64,000 bases of DNA from Meandrina meandrites (Eukaryota; Cnidaria; Anthozoa; Scleractinia; Meandrinidae), in assembly GCA_963693305.1 (NCBI GenBank), contig OY855905.1:17645437-17709436 (forward strand). Direction: 5' to 3'. Below, one piece after another: positions 1 through 10,756 of this stretch. The position numbers were made by a program, and so were the translations under genes. Each line of letters opens with the position of its first letter. The first letter of the stretch is position 1. The notes beneath the pieces were generated by a model, which was not told the DNA's origin, did not search any database, and worked only from the letters and a program-made list of their open reading frames with translations.

Positions 1-803
1 AGGCCAGGTGATATAAAATTATTTTCAAGCTGAATTCATCTCTCTTAAGCCTTTTTAGGCCAAATAGCGAGGCCCTCAAAATGGCCAATCTTGCAATTTG
101 TTGCAATTTGCCTTGTATGTCTTGAATGCCTATGGACAAAATATAACGTTCCCCAAAAAGACGTTATGATATTTCGAAACTACATTATCCATATTAGCTC
201 TGCTGCTAATTTGGTTTCAAGAAAGTGAGTACTTTGGGAAAAATAGCGAAATTGGTTTTGCTTGATTTTGCCGCTTGTCGAAATGGCCGACAGGCTTTAT
301 TACACAGCGTCAATTTTTTCCTTGTTCATAAACCTCAAAATACTTTTACAATAATTTTTATAAACTAGAAGAATGACTCTACTTTCTGCTGGAGTTTCAT
401 TTGATTTGGTTTACATTTACCCGAGAACTAGCCTCGTATATTTTTACTTTTTGAGAGTGAAATTTTAGCTCAAAACATGAACCTGAGGCTTGCGTGACCA
501 AGTGCGGTTACCATGGAAACAATACATCTGCCAATCAAAATATGGTCGTTTTTGTTCATCCCCCCAGGTAGCCTACCTCCACACAAAAAATGAAGGGGAG
601 TTAAAAATTTTCATTTCCAAGTTTGCTTCACTTTCTCAGAGAACGGTTCTTAAGCCATGTTGCTATTACGTACAATGGCAATTATAAACCTTTCTGTGAG
701 TGGTCAGTGTTGTTTTATCGTCAACTTTCAACTTTTCAACTTTATAGCTTTCATAATCTATTACAATGTATACTATTTATCATCTATTATTACTATTTTG
801 TTG
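1..803. other. AT-rich sequence with no recognised feature
   Basis: No repeat, RNA gene or convincing coding exon was recognised in this stretch. The short open frames around 490-870 overlap in several frames and lack protein-like composition; the later ones run into the minisatellite that follows. Confidence 0.5.
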
Positions 804-1235
804 TTTCGGGGCTTGATATTATATGTCGTGATTTCGGGGCTTGATATTGTATGTAGTTGTTTCGGGGCTTGATATTGTAAGTCGTGATTTCGGGGCTTGA
901 TATTGTATTTCGTGTTTTCGGGGCTTGATATTGTATGTCGTGATTTCGGGGCTTGATATTGTAAGTCGTGATTTCGGGACTTGATATTGTATGTAGTTGT
1001 TTCGGGGCTTGATATTGTATGTCGTGATTTCGGGGCTTGATATTGTATGTAGTTGTTTCGGGGCTTGATATTGTATGTCGTGATTTCGGGACTTGATATT
1101 GTATGTAGTTGTTTCGGGGCTTGATATTGTATGTAGTTGTTTCGGGGCTTGATATCGTATGTCGTGATTTCGGGGCTTGATATTGTAAGTCGTGATTTGG
1201 GGGCCTGATATTGCATGTCGTAATGTTTCGGGTTT
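804..1235. repeat. 28-bp minisatellite, about 15 copies
   Basis: The motif TTTCGGGGCTTGATATTG recurs with an exact 28-bp period at 804, 832, 860, 888, 916, 944 and onward to 1196, then decays at about 1224. Variation is confined mostly to the 3' part of the unit (GTATGTAGTTG versus GTAAGTCGTGA). Because 28 is not a multiple of 3 and the unit has no stop in the minus-strand frames, the array reads open for long distances. That produces an artificial repetitive peptide on the minus strand, which is not taken as a gene. Confidence 0.95.
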
Positions 1236-1363
1236 AAAATTGTATTTTAAGGCTTTTACTAAATATAAAAATACTAAGTACTGTTTTTCCAGGCGGAGAC
1301 AGGTTTCTGGCGCCTGGTATGTGAGGCCTGATTTGCGGGTGTCTGATATAGAGGGCCTGGTAT

Positions 1364-1495
1364 GGGGGGGGGGGGGGGGGGGGCCTGATACGGGGGGCCT
1401 AGTATGGGGGGCCTGATATGGTGGGCCTGGTATGGGGGGCCTGATATGGGGGGCCTGATATGGGGGGCCTGGTATGGGGGGCCTGGTATGGTGAG
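1364..1495. repeat. 14-bp G-rich minisatellite with a G20 tract
   Basis: A run of 20 G at 1364-1383 is followed by tandem copies of a 14-bp unit, GGGGGGCCTGATAT, with CCTGGTAT variants. The core GGGGCYTGATAT is shared with the neighbouring 28-bp array, whose unit is exactly twice as long. The two arrays therefore probably have a common origin. Polyguanine and the G-rich unit make this a likely site of secondary structure and assembly error. Confidence 0.85.
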
Positions 1496-2042
1496 AACGT
1501 TCCAAACCTTGATCTGGAAATGCACAGATGTTGAAATTATTGGATATGAATCAGTAATTCAAGATGCTATTCATTCGAGAAAAGGTGGTCGTAACTCCGG
1601 CGGTATAGTTTTACTTTACAAAAATACAATACATGATTGGATCCAATTGTGAAAAAATCACCAAATTTTCTTTGGTTTAAAATCAGCAAAGATTATACCA
1701 AAGCCAACAAAGATATATACACATGTGGACTTTACATTCCTCCACATAACTCGTAGTATTTTAATGACTGTAATGATGAATTATTCGAAGAACTTGAAAT
1801 GGACATTGCACTTTTTTCCTCCCAAGGATCGATACTCCTTATGGGCGACTTTAATTCGAGAACAGGGAAATATTCTGATAATATTTGTCATGAAGGGTCG
1901 AACGTTATTCCAAATGACCGATCTGAACTTTCGCTAAATCCTATTCAAAGAAATAGCTTTGACAATGAAGTAAACAATCACGGTAAAAGGCTTCCTGAAA
2001 TTTATAAAAGCGCTGACCTCAGAATATTAAACGGCAGAGTAA

Positions 2043-2265
2043 GGCCGTGTTCACACTTAGTGCCCGAGCACTGGTACCTGAGCACCGGCAGAAAATAGCG
2101 TCGTGTTCAGACACAGAAAACCAAAGAACCCAAGTACCATGGAGTGCCCGAGTACAAGGTCGAGACCTTGTACTCGGGCACGGGCACCTGCCCATATTCT
2201 GGCGTGGGTACTTGAAAAAAAGAAACGTTCACATTAGTGCCCAGGCACCAGGTGTGAACGCAGAG
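2043..2265. mobile_element. Small hairpin MITE inside the LINE endonuclease
   Basis: A block unrelated to the LINE frame interrupts the endonuclease domain. Its edges are inverted (CGTGTTCACAC on the left, GTGTGAACGC on the right). Internally it holds a perfect 17-bp stem (2144-2160 with 2165-2181) around a 4-base loop. The LINE frame resumes just after it at F-H-G-R-N-G. The exact ends and target duplication could not be fixed. Confidence 0.6.
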
Positions 2266-2451
2266 CTACCTTTCACGGGAGAAATGGTACAAGTGTAGTT
2301 GATTACGCACTGTGTGATCAAGATTTATTCTTAAACGTTTCAAATTTTATTGTAAAACGGCCCATCACTTCATTATCAGATCATAGCCCCGTCGTGACTT
2401 GGCTAAATATTAACTCACCCAATTCTGATACATGTATTTCAAAAGAATCGA

Positions 2452-2551
<100 letters not shown>

Positions 2552-3330
2552 TTAACGTGAAAATTACCATGAAATTCTAATGCAATACAAAAGTTTCCTT
2601 AAATCTAAAAAGAACGACTATTGCAATAGCAAGCTTCAAAGCTTGGAGGAAGCTGTTAAAAATTCAGATACGGATTCAATGGATGACACTGTTAAAGTAG
2701 AAGATACTCATTTAGTGTCGGAAAAAAATTGGCTGCTTCATTTTGAATCTCTTCACTCAAACGATCCACTTAATCCCACTCAGCAGAAAATCTGTACTGA
2801 ATGAACTTCAAGAAGAAGAGGATCGAAAGAAACAATTTCGCCCGTTAGGTTATTTGATAACCGAAAATGAAATACGAAAAGCTGCCAAAAAGTTAAAGAA
2901 CAACAAATCTTCTTATTCAGATTAAATTAGGAATGAAATGATTAAGGTTAGTATCAACGACCTGATGCCCGTATATTGCAAACTTTTCAATGCAGTCCTA
3001 AATTCATGCCTCAGACATGGTGTGGTGGTCTCATAACACCAATTTATAAATCGGGTGGAAGAAGCGATCAGTCAAATTATCGTGGTATCTGCGTTTCGAG
3101 TTGTCTGGGAAAACTGTTTTGCTCTATTTTAAATCAAGAGCTACTCGAGTATGTCACCACCAATAATATACTACATAAGTCACAGATCGGCTTCTTGCCC
3201 AACAATCGTACAGCAGACCATGTTTTCACACTTCGCACTTTGGTAGACAAGTACGTCCATGATCACAATGGCAAAATTTATGCTTGCTTCGTCGATTTTA
3301 GAAAAGCTTTCGACTCAGTCTGGCATAATG

Positions 3331-4504
3331 GGCGGAAAAAAGTGAATGTCCCAATACTAATGAATTACTTTTGCCTCGAAAGCAAAATGGAACATGAAAA
3401 CAAAATGTCAGTTAGTTTCCTTAACAAATATTTTACTTTCTGTGATGCCCACAAGGGGAGTTGATTCTGCCTCCCGAAGGAGTTGCTTGGTTTAGGAGAC
3501 ACTATTTATTATTCGCTTATCAAATGAAAGGAAACGAGCAATTTTCCAACTTACTGCAAGTCCTTGCCGATCAAACGCCTTTAAGCGATTCCAAAACGTC
3601 CGAGGAACAGCAAAATATTCGCATTGCTGAGCAGCAAAGTACAATCCACGAAAGTTGTGCCAAATCGCCATGATAGAACGAACTCGCCATGATAGAACGA
3701 ACCTCCTCCTCTCTCGGGCAAGCGGGAGGTCCACGTAAGGGCCTGGGAACGGGTTGGCGTGCCGGCCGGAAAAAGTGTTATTCGATAACGTCACAAAATT
3801 TCGCGCCAAATCGATAAGCGGGAAGGGAACGCCTGGGTACTAGGCTGAACGAACTGAAGACTTTCGCTAGCTTGTCTTTCGTCTTGCAAACACATTCAAC
3901 CGAGCAATGGCGTCCATAAAAATATCATCTCAACGTGCCAGCATGCATGCAAAATTTCATCGGGGCCCGATCAATTAAGCTCGAACATCACAGTCTATCA
4001 ACGAGCTGATTCGACGTGGCGATTGCTGGGCGATTCCCATTTCGTTTGTAATCGGTCTCGATCGGTGTCCCGTTTATTGTAACCATTGTAACACGGAATA
4101 TGACGACCAATCGGCGTCCTGAATATTGCTTATACGGAAATTGACGACCAATCGGGAGTTTTCGGAATTGTTTTGTGATGACAAAGTGTCATGGTCTATC
4201 GAGAGGCCGTGACACAAAAAAGAATAAACCGCTTGCAGAGCAAGAACCGCGCTCGGCCCATGGCCGTGCGGTTTCTAAAATAGGATACAGCATGGTACCG
4301 GAATTTCCCTCAATACGCCATGTCAAATTCCTGTTTAGACTATAAATAAACTCAAACTCGTGAATGGCACGAAAAAAAAACTCATTTCACCACTAAGAGA
4401 GAAAAGTATTTGGAAAATTAAAGAAGCGTAAAACCGACCTTACAGTTTGATTCCTATTTTGTTCGAAAAGACGGTTATATTTTCAATACAAAAATTAGCA
4501 AACA
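3331..4504. other. Unassigned, locally GC-richer repeat-like sequence
   Basis: The LINE stops abruptly at about 3330. A short exact direct repeat (CGCCATGATAGAACGAAC) lies side by side near 3667-3700. Two copies of the phrase GACGACCAATCGG occur near 4100 and 4144. This suggests old repetitive DNA, but no family or gene is recognised. A minus-strand open frame of 105 codons (3492-3809) has no domain I can name. Confidence 0.4.
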
Positions 4505-4536
4505 ACATTTCGACATCTTCAAGATGTCATTGTCAA
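4505..4536 (-). other. Hammerhead-like hairpin of a Penelope element
   Basis: Read on the minus strand, TTGACAA is followed by a 6-bp stem GACATC/GATGTC with a 5-base loop, then GAAA. This is the order core-stem II-GAAA of the hammerhead motifs known from Penelope-like elements. The usual core CTGANGA is altered at its first and sixth positions. A convincing stem I was not found, so self-cleavage is not claimed. Confidence 0.5.
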
Positions 4537-4562
4537 GTTAAATTAATTAGTTAGTTCATGCG

Positions 4563-4866
4563 TTATATACCTGATTGAAGAATCGTTGACCCATGAAAAG
4601 CACAAACCACGAACGATGCGACCCAAGTGTTTACTGGGATATTAGAAAAAAATAATTGTCGTCTATGACAGAACAAATGTTATATTAAGACAGGTTGCGC
4701 AAATCATGCTCTTAAGGCTTTCAAAGAAAGAAAATATCCTTGTTATTGCAATAAAAGGAATATTGCTAAGCTTGCCAATGCTGTCTACCCAGAATACCAT
4801 TGGGTCATATCGTTCATGGTTTACGCTTTTCGTGGGTCAACGTTTCTTCAATCAGGTGTATACACC
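4563..4866. repeat. Inverted repeat of about 65 bp inside the Penelope 3' region
   Basis: The segment 4563-4627 matches the reverse complement of 4797-4866 with few mismatches (for example CCTGATTGAAGAA and TTGACCCA in one arm). A second inverted pair links 4855-4925 with 5086-5268. There the second arm is split by the AT-rich tandem repeat at 5155-5245. Confidence 0.8.
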
Positions 4867-5154
4867 TAATTGCAATAACGTTGTCATAGAAAAAAGCAAA
4901 AAGAAAAAAGGCAAATAGGAATTAATGAGGCATTACCAAGATATGTTTGAAATTCTCCTGACGAAACGGCCTCAAAACGCCTCAAAATGCACGTAAATTC
5001 AATTAGTTTTATAACACGATCAACACTTCTACAGATATAAACTCGTGAGCTTCCAGTAAATGCTGCCAGCTATGATGATTAAGTTAATTAATTCCTATTT
5101 GACTTTTTTTCATTTTTCCTTTCAATATGACAACGTTGAATCATTATAATATGA

Positions 5155-5245
5155 TAATATGAATATGAATCATATCATATATATTACATCGAATATGAAT
5201 CATTTCATATATATGAATATGAATCATTTCATATATATTACATCG
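5155..5245. repeat. AT-rich tandem repeat
   Basis: Three imperfect copies of a unit containing GAATATGAATCATTTCATAT and TTACATCG. Confidence 0.85.
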
Positions 5246-5625
5246 TTATTGCAATTAGGTGTATGTGATGTACAAATTATGCTGGAAAGATGTTACACGT
5301 GAATAGTCAAAGAAACATGTTAATTGCAAAATAGTTTTACTCGGATCGAGTCTGATTGGGTGTTAAGATTTGGTTTAAGATCTCTGATATACAACATTTC
5401 GTATATCAGGCAGTCAAGTTTCGTCTTCCATTTTCTTAGGATTGTAAACCTGTCTTCAAGATTCCTAGGCTCAATGTGTTCCATTTCTAGATGATTTCCG
5501 ATAGTTGAGCTCTGATGTTCAGCCACGCGTTGATATAAGTGTCGGCGTATGAAGCCGACATAGCTTGCATCGCACAAGCCACATTTGAATCGATAAACAA
5601 CGCTTTGTTGGTTGATTAATTAAAG

Positions 5626-6505
5626 ACAGTTGATTAAAGACGGTTAATCAGGCATATTTGAAAAGGAAAGAAAAATGTATCGAATGATAATATTCAATAC
5701 CCGCTCCGGAATCAAACATTTGAATAACACAAAAATATCTATTTCACACTAAACGGAGAGCAGAGTATTCATAAACGATTTAATATCTCGTGGCCTAGTC
5801 CAAGAACCATTTCGAGTTATGAACTGGCTATGCCCGTGGTTTCAAACGTGTCACACTAACCTTACACGAGGCAAAAACGGTGACCAAGGTAAATTTTGAA
5901 TCGAAATAGTCAAAGCTGATCTGTTTCATTTCAAACCAGAAGTATTTTCCTTTTCGAGTCTGTGAGTCGAGCTAAACGCACTGGTTGAAGCAAAGCAGCG
6001 GTACGACTGTTAAGACTGAACTCGCGTAAAACAAACATTAATGATATTAATGTCACTGAGCTTCACTGCAGCTTTGGAAAACGATTTCGAAATTCATTAT
6101 TTCAAAACGCGTTAGACTGCGTCAGAATATATTACATCGTGTGCTAACAACTTTATAACATTTCGCAGCGTGACAAGAAAGCATTGCACCCAAACGAGGC
6201 AAAGGGACTTATGAATTAAAACTACAGCAATGCGACTTGTTTTCTACGGTTGTAATATTAAATTACAGTCCAAAGCAAGGGCATTTTTATTCAGCTGTTT
6301 CTTATGGCGAATATAGATTGTTAAGGCGTATGCTCTAGCCCTGTATCGAGTTATGGATGAACTTGGAAACGTGGGAGAACAGTTCCGATGCCTGGGTTAC
6401 TCTCCTTCTCTTATTAAAGAGCAACAATATCGACGAGAAATTCCATTCCACGCAGTTTATTTAATAACACGTAACGAATAAACCAAGAAGATTTTAATCT
6501 CTTAC
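5626..6505. other. Region downstream of the CARD exon, nothing recognised
   Basis: This would be intron of the minus-strand CARD gene if transcription continues toward lower coordinates. No second exon with protein-like composition and matching splice sites was found. Confidence 0.4.
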
Positions 6506-6800
6506 CTTTAAAGTGTGGGTCGAGAAGCAATGCTGACTGTTGATTTCCTACGTTTCTGAGCGCTCTAACAAGCCCGTCGAACGTCTTCCGTCCATTTGCC
6601 CCATTTTGCTTCTTGAGTTTCTCCAGCAGAGTCAGTGTGGCTGCTGTTTTGCCTTTATTCTTCTCATCGCATCTGATGTTCTCTTTATCGTTGTTTGTTA
6701 GATTTAAGTAAGGCAATAGCTTGGTTGGTGCGACCTCTTTCATTAAATGTGGTGTTCTCTCGTCAATAAGCTCGACCCAAGTTGCTTCCGAAGCTGCCAT
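6506..6800 (-). CDS. First coding exon of a CARD-domain protein
   Basis: The minus-strand frame starts at the ATG at 6800 (MAASEATW) and encodes 98 residues. A single death-fold CARD occupies about residues 10-92. It has the helix pattern LIDERTPHLMKEV, LLPYL, DKENIRCDEKNKGKTAATLTLLEKL, a glycine/asparagine turn, and TFDGLVRALRNVGNQQSALLLDP, which is the usual CARD C-terminal pair of helices. The exon ends at a strong donor (AAAG followed by GTAAGAG, GT at 6505-6504). The continuing frame beyond it is intron. CARDs bind other CARDs in caspase activation and innate immune signalling scaffolds in the cytosol. Which class this belongs to (caspase, adaptor, NLR or orphan) depends on later exons, which were not found. 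The start is supported by a TATA-like site 64-72 bases upstream. It could be a gene fragment if the following exons are lost. Confidence 0.72.
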
Positions 6801-6852
6801 ATCCGTTCCGATGACTGCAACGATACGCTATTAAACTGAACGCTTAAGATGG

Positions 6853-6872
6853 ATTGGTCCAGCAAATATATA
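6853..6872 (-). promoter_or_regulatory. Possible TATA element upstream of the CARD exon
   Basis: On the minus strand TATATATTT (6872-6864) lies 64-72 bases before the CARD start codon. That leaves room for a short leader. A CCAAT motif (6857-6853) lies between it and the start, which is not the usual order. Sequence evidence only. Confidence 0.35.
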
Positions 6873-8152
6873 CTCCTAAGAAGCTTTTTTTGGACATTAC
6901 CTTTATTCTGTTCCTAACAGGTGTTCAATTTTCCCCCGAAAATGTATCTTTCACTTTCTTGACTCGCACAAAAGAAAAAAAAAATTCCATACTTGGCCGG
7001 GTAATTCCCAGTAAATATTTGTGCTAGTAAGGTTAAAAACAGAACAGAACATCAAACTTGACTACTGACTATTTGGCTTTTACTGAAAAACAAAATCACT
7101 GGTAAAAGGCATTTTGTGTAAAAAGAAAATAGATCCGTCTTTCATTTTCGTGGTATTAAGAACTTCAGAAAATAAAATTAAGTTCTGAGGTGGTCTGAAT
7201 GAATAAATAAAGAAAAAACGAACGAACGAACGGACGAACGAGTAACGTAATTTATGTGTCAATAATCTAGCCCTGGGATAAATAAATTCAGGTGACGTAT
7301 AGTGAAATACTGAAATCGTAGGAAGATACTCGTTTTCAACTTCACACTCTTTCAACCACAGGTTGATAATCAAAGCATATTACAGTAAAAATAAGCGTTC
7401 GGGAGGTTTTGAAAAATCCAAACAAAATAATTTAACCAGTTAAATACAACTTGCAATAAATTTGAAACCTTACTGCTGTTCTTTTCCTGTTTTTCTAGTA
7501 TTTCTGAGCTGTTAGGGCGATTTTTATTTCTAAAATGAAAATTGCAGACTCAGTAGGTCACCTTATTTGAGAGGGCTAAACTACTTATAGAAGATCTCGC
7601 ACAGAAAGACATAAATCGTACCGTGACCAGGTAAGGTTTGATCGAGGATTTATTCACATAAGGTTACATGTGATATTGTCTACTATTTATTAAGGATTTA
7701 TCCACAACCAGACAAGGTTATTTCCATCAATATTGGAAATCAAAGGCCCCTTTGAGGCTACGAATAGTTTGCATGATGAAATACATGCATCAGCATGAGC
7801 GAATCGAAAAAGAAAATAAATGCATTTTCCGTTTGAGGTGATGTTTTTGCGAATCATGAATTGCGTGACAATGAAATTAATACGGCTACAGGTGAGGCAA
7901 CGTCAACTTCATCTTGGTGACGTGAGTGTTTTCGATCTTCTATAGCCGCAAGGTTTGCGCAAGTATAAACCCGTATAAATATGTACTGTTAGGACACAAC
8001 ATTTCAATTTCTTCTATCTCTTGTTGTTCTTGGCACACTTCCCAAATCGGGGTGAAGGACAAAGGAAAGATGAAGATCCCCGGTTGTTCGCCAATTAACA
8101 CAGTCAACAAATCAAGATAGCTACACGGCGTCAGCTGCTCTCTCCACAACAT
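6873..8152. other. Intergenic AT-rich sequence
   Basis: Contains a short (GAAC)n-like tract near 7217-7242. No gene or element ends were recognised. Confidence 0.45.
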
Positions 8153-8345
8153 TGTGTGACGAGCTATAAATACTTCTTTCAATGAAGCAATCTACATGCA
8201 CTGTAAAAACTACATTTAAAACAATAGCAAATCGCATTGGCAAATATCCTCTGACACTGAAACAGCGATTCAATCGAACAACTGTGGAAAAGACATACCT
8301 TAATTTGCAAAGGCTAGGTGACGAGCGACGCGTGGCATTGAAAAA
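8153..8345 (+). repeat. Dispersed repeat, also present inverted at 48.7-48.9 kb
   Basis: Three blocks in the same order match the reverse complement of 48690-48910. They are TGTGACGAGCT with AATACTTCTTTCAATGAAG, then CAATAGCAAATCGCATTGGC with AATATCCTCTGACA, then TGACGAGCGACGCGTG. Spacing between blocks differs by small indels. The phrase AATACTTCTTTCAAT occurs again at 8432-8446. No coding function is recognised; an 80-codon open frame here is not convincing. Confidence 0.7.
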
Positions 8346-9895
8346 GATTATACACTGTCTTGAAACGCCGTTGAAATTACCTGCCTTGTATCTTTCCTTT
8401 TGTTCAAGATTTGCCTTCGAGTGACAAGTTAAAAATACTTCTTTCAATAAAGATAGATAACACTTCAAAAAAAAAAAAACAGAAGTGCTGACGCATTCCT
8501 TTCGAGCGACGTTTTTATCACCCAGAGCGAAAATATTCCTTTGGAAAATTAAAATATTCCCTTGAGAAACTTAAATAGTCCATTGACAGTTTACAAAAAT
8601 GTGCGGAATTCGGTCAGGGAGTGCCGTCCTTCTCCGCTATTCTTCTATTTTGCCTGTTAACAAGAAAAATAGTCGAAAAAAGGTTTCCTTGAGTGAAAAC
8701 TTCTTGGCTCACAAGTACCGTACATTCCGAGCAAAATTATTGACAAATTTATTAGTCTGTCATTTTGTCGTTTTTGATTAGTTACATTCGAAATTGAAAG
8801 TTTTCTTTTCTAAATCCTGAAAATAAAAAAAATCCCCAGGATACGATAGCGAGGTCAAACATTCACTTCCTGTAAAAAGTTTCCCGTGATTATTACAGAA
8901 AAATAACATCTACTCTACATCGTATCATGTAAATAGTTCCTTAGGTTTATATAACTTTCCAAGGGAAAAATGATATTTCACATATCTAGCAAATGCATAA
9001 TACCATAAAATCTTCGAATTAGCGACGGGGCGCTTATTACGAATTTAAGATACGGCGGGGTTTAATCGAGGGGTGGGGGAAGGGGGTGCTATTGAATTTT
9101 CGGAGACCCAGGGGCAGTTAGTCGGGGCGAAACGAAGTAAACCAGGCAGAAATCGTAGCGGCGAAAGTTTTTTAAAAAAGTGGCAAGAGCCCATTGTGAA
9201 ACGAGTCTCCCCAGACCATTTCCAAACGGCTCTGCGAATGCTGGCTCCAGATTGAGGAGAAAAAATCCTTTGTATTATTCCGCCCAATCGGCGAACAGTA
9301 ACTTCAGAGTCACTTTCGTGACGGCGGCGGCAGTTCGGCATACTCCGCCGGCCCGCACTGAGTGCATTTCTTTGCTGCACAGGAAAATTCCAGTTGGCCG
9401 AAATATCCGAAAATAAAATCAAAGGCTCTGTGAGCCAGCTCATATTATTTGAGGGATGAGATTGAGTTTTTATGTGTAATTGCATTTCATGGTTTGTTTG
9501 AATGTGTGCAGTGTAATACATTGCTAAGAGCTTCATATAAGTATACTGTGTACATGGATTTTCATAATTGTCGGCTGAAAATGAGTAGGGGTGGTTAATT
9601 GGTTCGGTGGAAGGATACACTTATGCACACATGGATTTAGCTCTTTGGGGCTTTGCAGTGATGCATTTCACGGAAAGTGAGCAGAAGTGAAACATACTAG
9701 CCTTTGTTTGCTTTCCTTGCAGTTTCACAAATTCTTGGAACCTCTGGTTAATTTCTTGACAACTGTCGGCGACAAGTAGAACAAAGCTAGTGGGCCAGTG
9801 ATGTATAAAAGGATTGGGCTATACATTGCTGCTTGCGACAGTGCCCACTATAAAAATTCTTCACTTTATGTCCAGCCCCTCCCATAACTTTTGTT
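8346..9895. other. Intergenic; includes a GC-richer repeat-like patch at about 9030-9380
   Basis: The patch 9030-9380 is distinctly richer in GC than its surroundings and carries GGAGACCCAGGGGCAG. That is similar to, but not the same as, the end motif of the inverted-repeat element at 47.2 kb. It is open on the minus strand for 191 codons, but the peptide is low-complexity-like and has no recognisable domain. The rest is ordinary AT-rich sequence with an A-tract near 8469. Confidence 0.4.
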
Positions 9896-10735
9896 ATGGT
9901 TGAACAACAACGTCAAGAACAACTTGCAATGAGCAACAGTAACATTCGAAGGAATAGAGGCAGTGGTGGCTTCGCTTTACAAGTATGGGCGAGTTATCTG
10001 GAATCAAAGCGCCTCATATGGATTGGAGTGACACCGACTTGCCAACAGCGTTTAAAACCTTCAAACAATACTGTCAGCTCATATTTAACGGGCCACCGAA
10101 CAAGAAAGAAGAGGAAGAAAAGGCCACATATACTGTGGATCGGCGAAGAAGGCCTCAAAGTCTTCAACTCCTTCGATTTGAGTGAGGAAGAGAAAGCGAA
10201 AACCGATACGATTTTCGAGAAGTTTACTAAGTATTTGGAGCCCAAGTTGAATTTTCGGATTGCTCGTTTTCAATTGCAAGGCTTCAGGCAATCTAAGGAC
10301 GAGTCTGTGGATTCATTCATGGCCAGGTGCAAGCTACAAGCTCAGAAATGCCGGTTCAGTGACGCCGAAATGGAAAAACGTTTATTGAGCAGTTAATTAT
10401 TGGTACCCGAGAGAGTAAGGTACAAGAAAACCTCCTTGGAAAGGATGAGAAACTAAAGCTCGACAAAGCGATGGACATTGCCAGAACAAGAGAAGCAACG
10501 GTTAATGACATGAAGTCCCTAGAGCTACAAGGTGCTTCTGCTGGTACCAATGACGCAAACATTGATGCTGTCAGACAAAATTCCAACCCTCAATGCGGAA
10601 AATGTGGACTCAACCATGAAAAAATATCCAGCGTATGGTACAAGATGCTGGAAATGTAAGCAGTACAATCATTGGGAGCAAGTGTGCACAAATAAGCAGT
10701 CACAGGACTGTCAAACCAGGCCACCTCCCCAGCCG
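9896..10735 (+). pseudogene. Decayed Ty3/gypsy-type gag with zinc knuckle
   Basis: Three frames must be combined. The first part (about 9985-10120) has the gag start-like stretch MGELSGIKAPHMDWSD and FKTFKQYCQLIF. The middle (10130-10395) has KVFNSFDLSEEEKAKTD, YLEPKLN and ESVDSFMARCKLQAQKCRF, the usual retrotransposon gag core. The last part (10400-10730) ends in a cysteine array read across a frameshift (CGKCG, then CWKCKQYNHWEQVC), the nucleocapsid zinc knuckle. Frameshifts near 10130 and 10640 and a stop at about 10396 inactivate it. Protease, RT and integrase are missing. The copy stops where the TTAA palindromic element begins at about 10745. No long terminal repeat was identified. Confidence 0.8.
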
Positions 10736-10756
10736 AGGGTACTTTTTTAAAAAATT

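Larger units (their letters stand above)
4505..5625 (-). mobile_element. Penelope-like element, 3' fragment with GIY-YIG domain
   Basis: On the minus strand the residues VVYRFKCGLCDASYVGFIRRHLYQRVAEH (about 5610-5490) and the tail LDCLIYEMLYIRDLKPNLNTQSD (to 5320) are the C-terminal GIY-YIG-type endonuclease of a Penelope-like retroelement. The domain includes the paired CxxC-like cysteines typical of the family. The reverse transcriptase is absent, so this is a 5'-truncated copy. Its 3' side ends with a hairpin motif shared with the Penelope copies at 31-36 kb. The 3' region between them has been rearranged by inverted duplications and a short tandem repeat. The protein is a different subfamily from the 31-36 kb copies, judged by its many residue differences. 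Confidence 0.82.

Noticed and set aside
804..1235. Regularly spaced 28-bp repeats resembling a CRISPR array
   Set aside because: There are no unique spacers; the units are directly adjacent tandem copies in a eukaryotic genome.
773..1505. Two long minus-strand frames with a repetitive peptide (ISSPEITTYNIKPRN-like)
   Set aside because: They are translations of the 28-bp and 14-bp tandem arrays in rotating frames; no start context, splice sites or non-repeat sequence supports a gene.
8182..8424. 80-codon frame in the 8.2-kb repeat
   Set aside because: The same repeat at 48.7-48.9 kb has indels that destroy the frame, so it is not under coding constraint.
9045..9620. 191-codon minus-strand frame
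   Set aside because: Composition is uneven, no domain is recognisable, and it overlaps a GC-rich repeat-like patch; likely open by chance.
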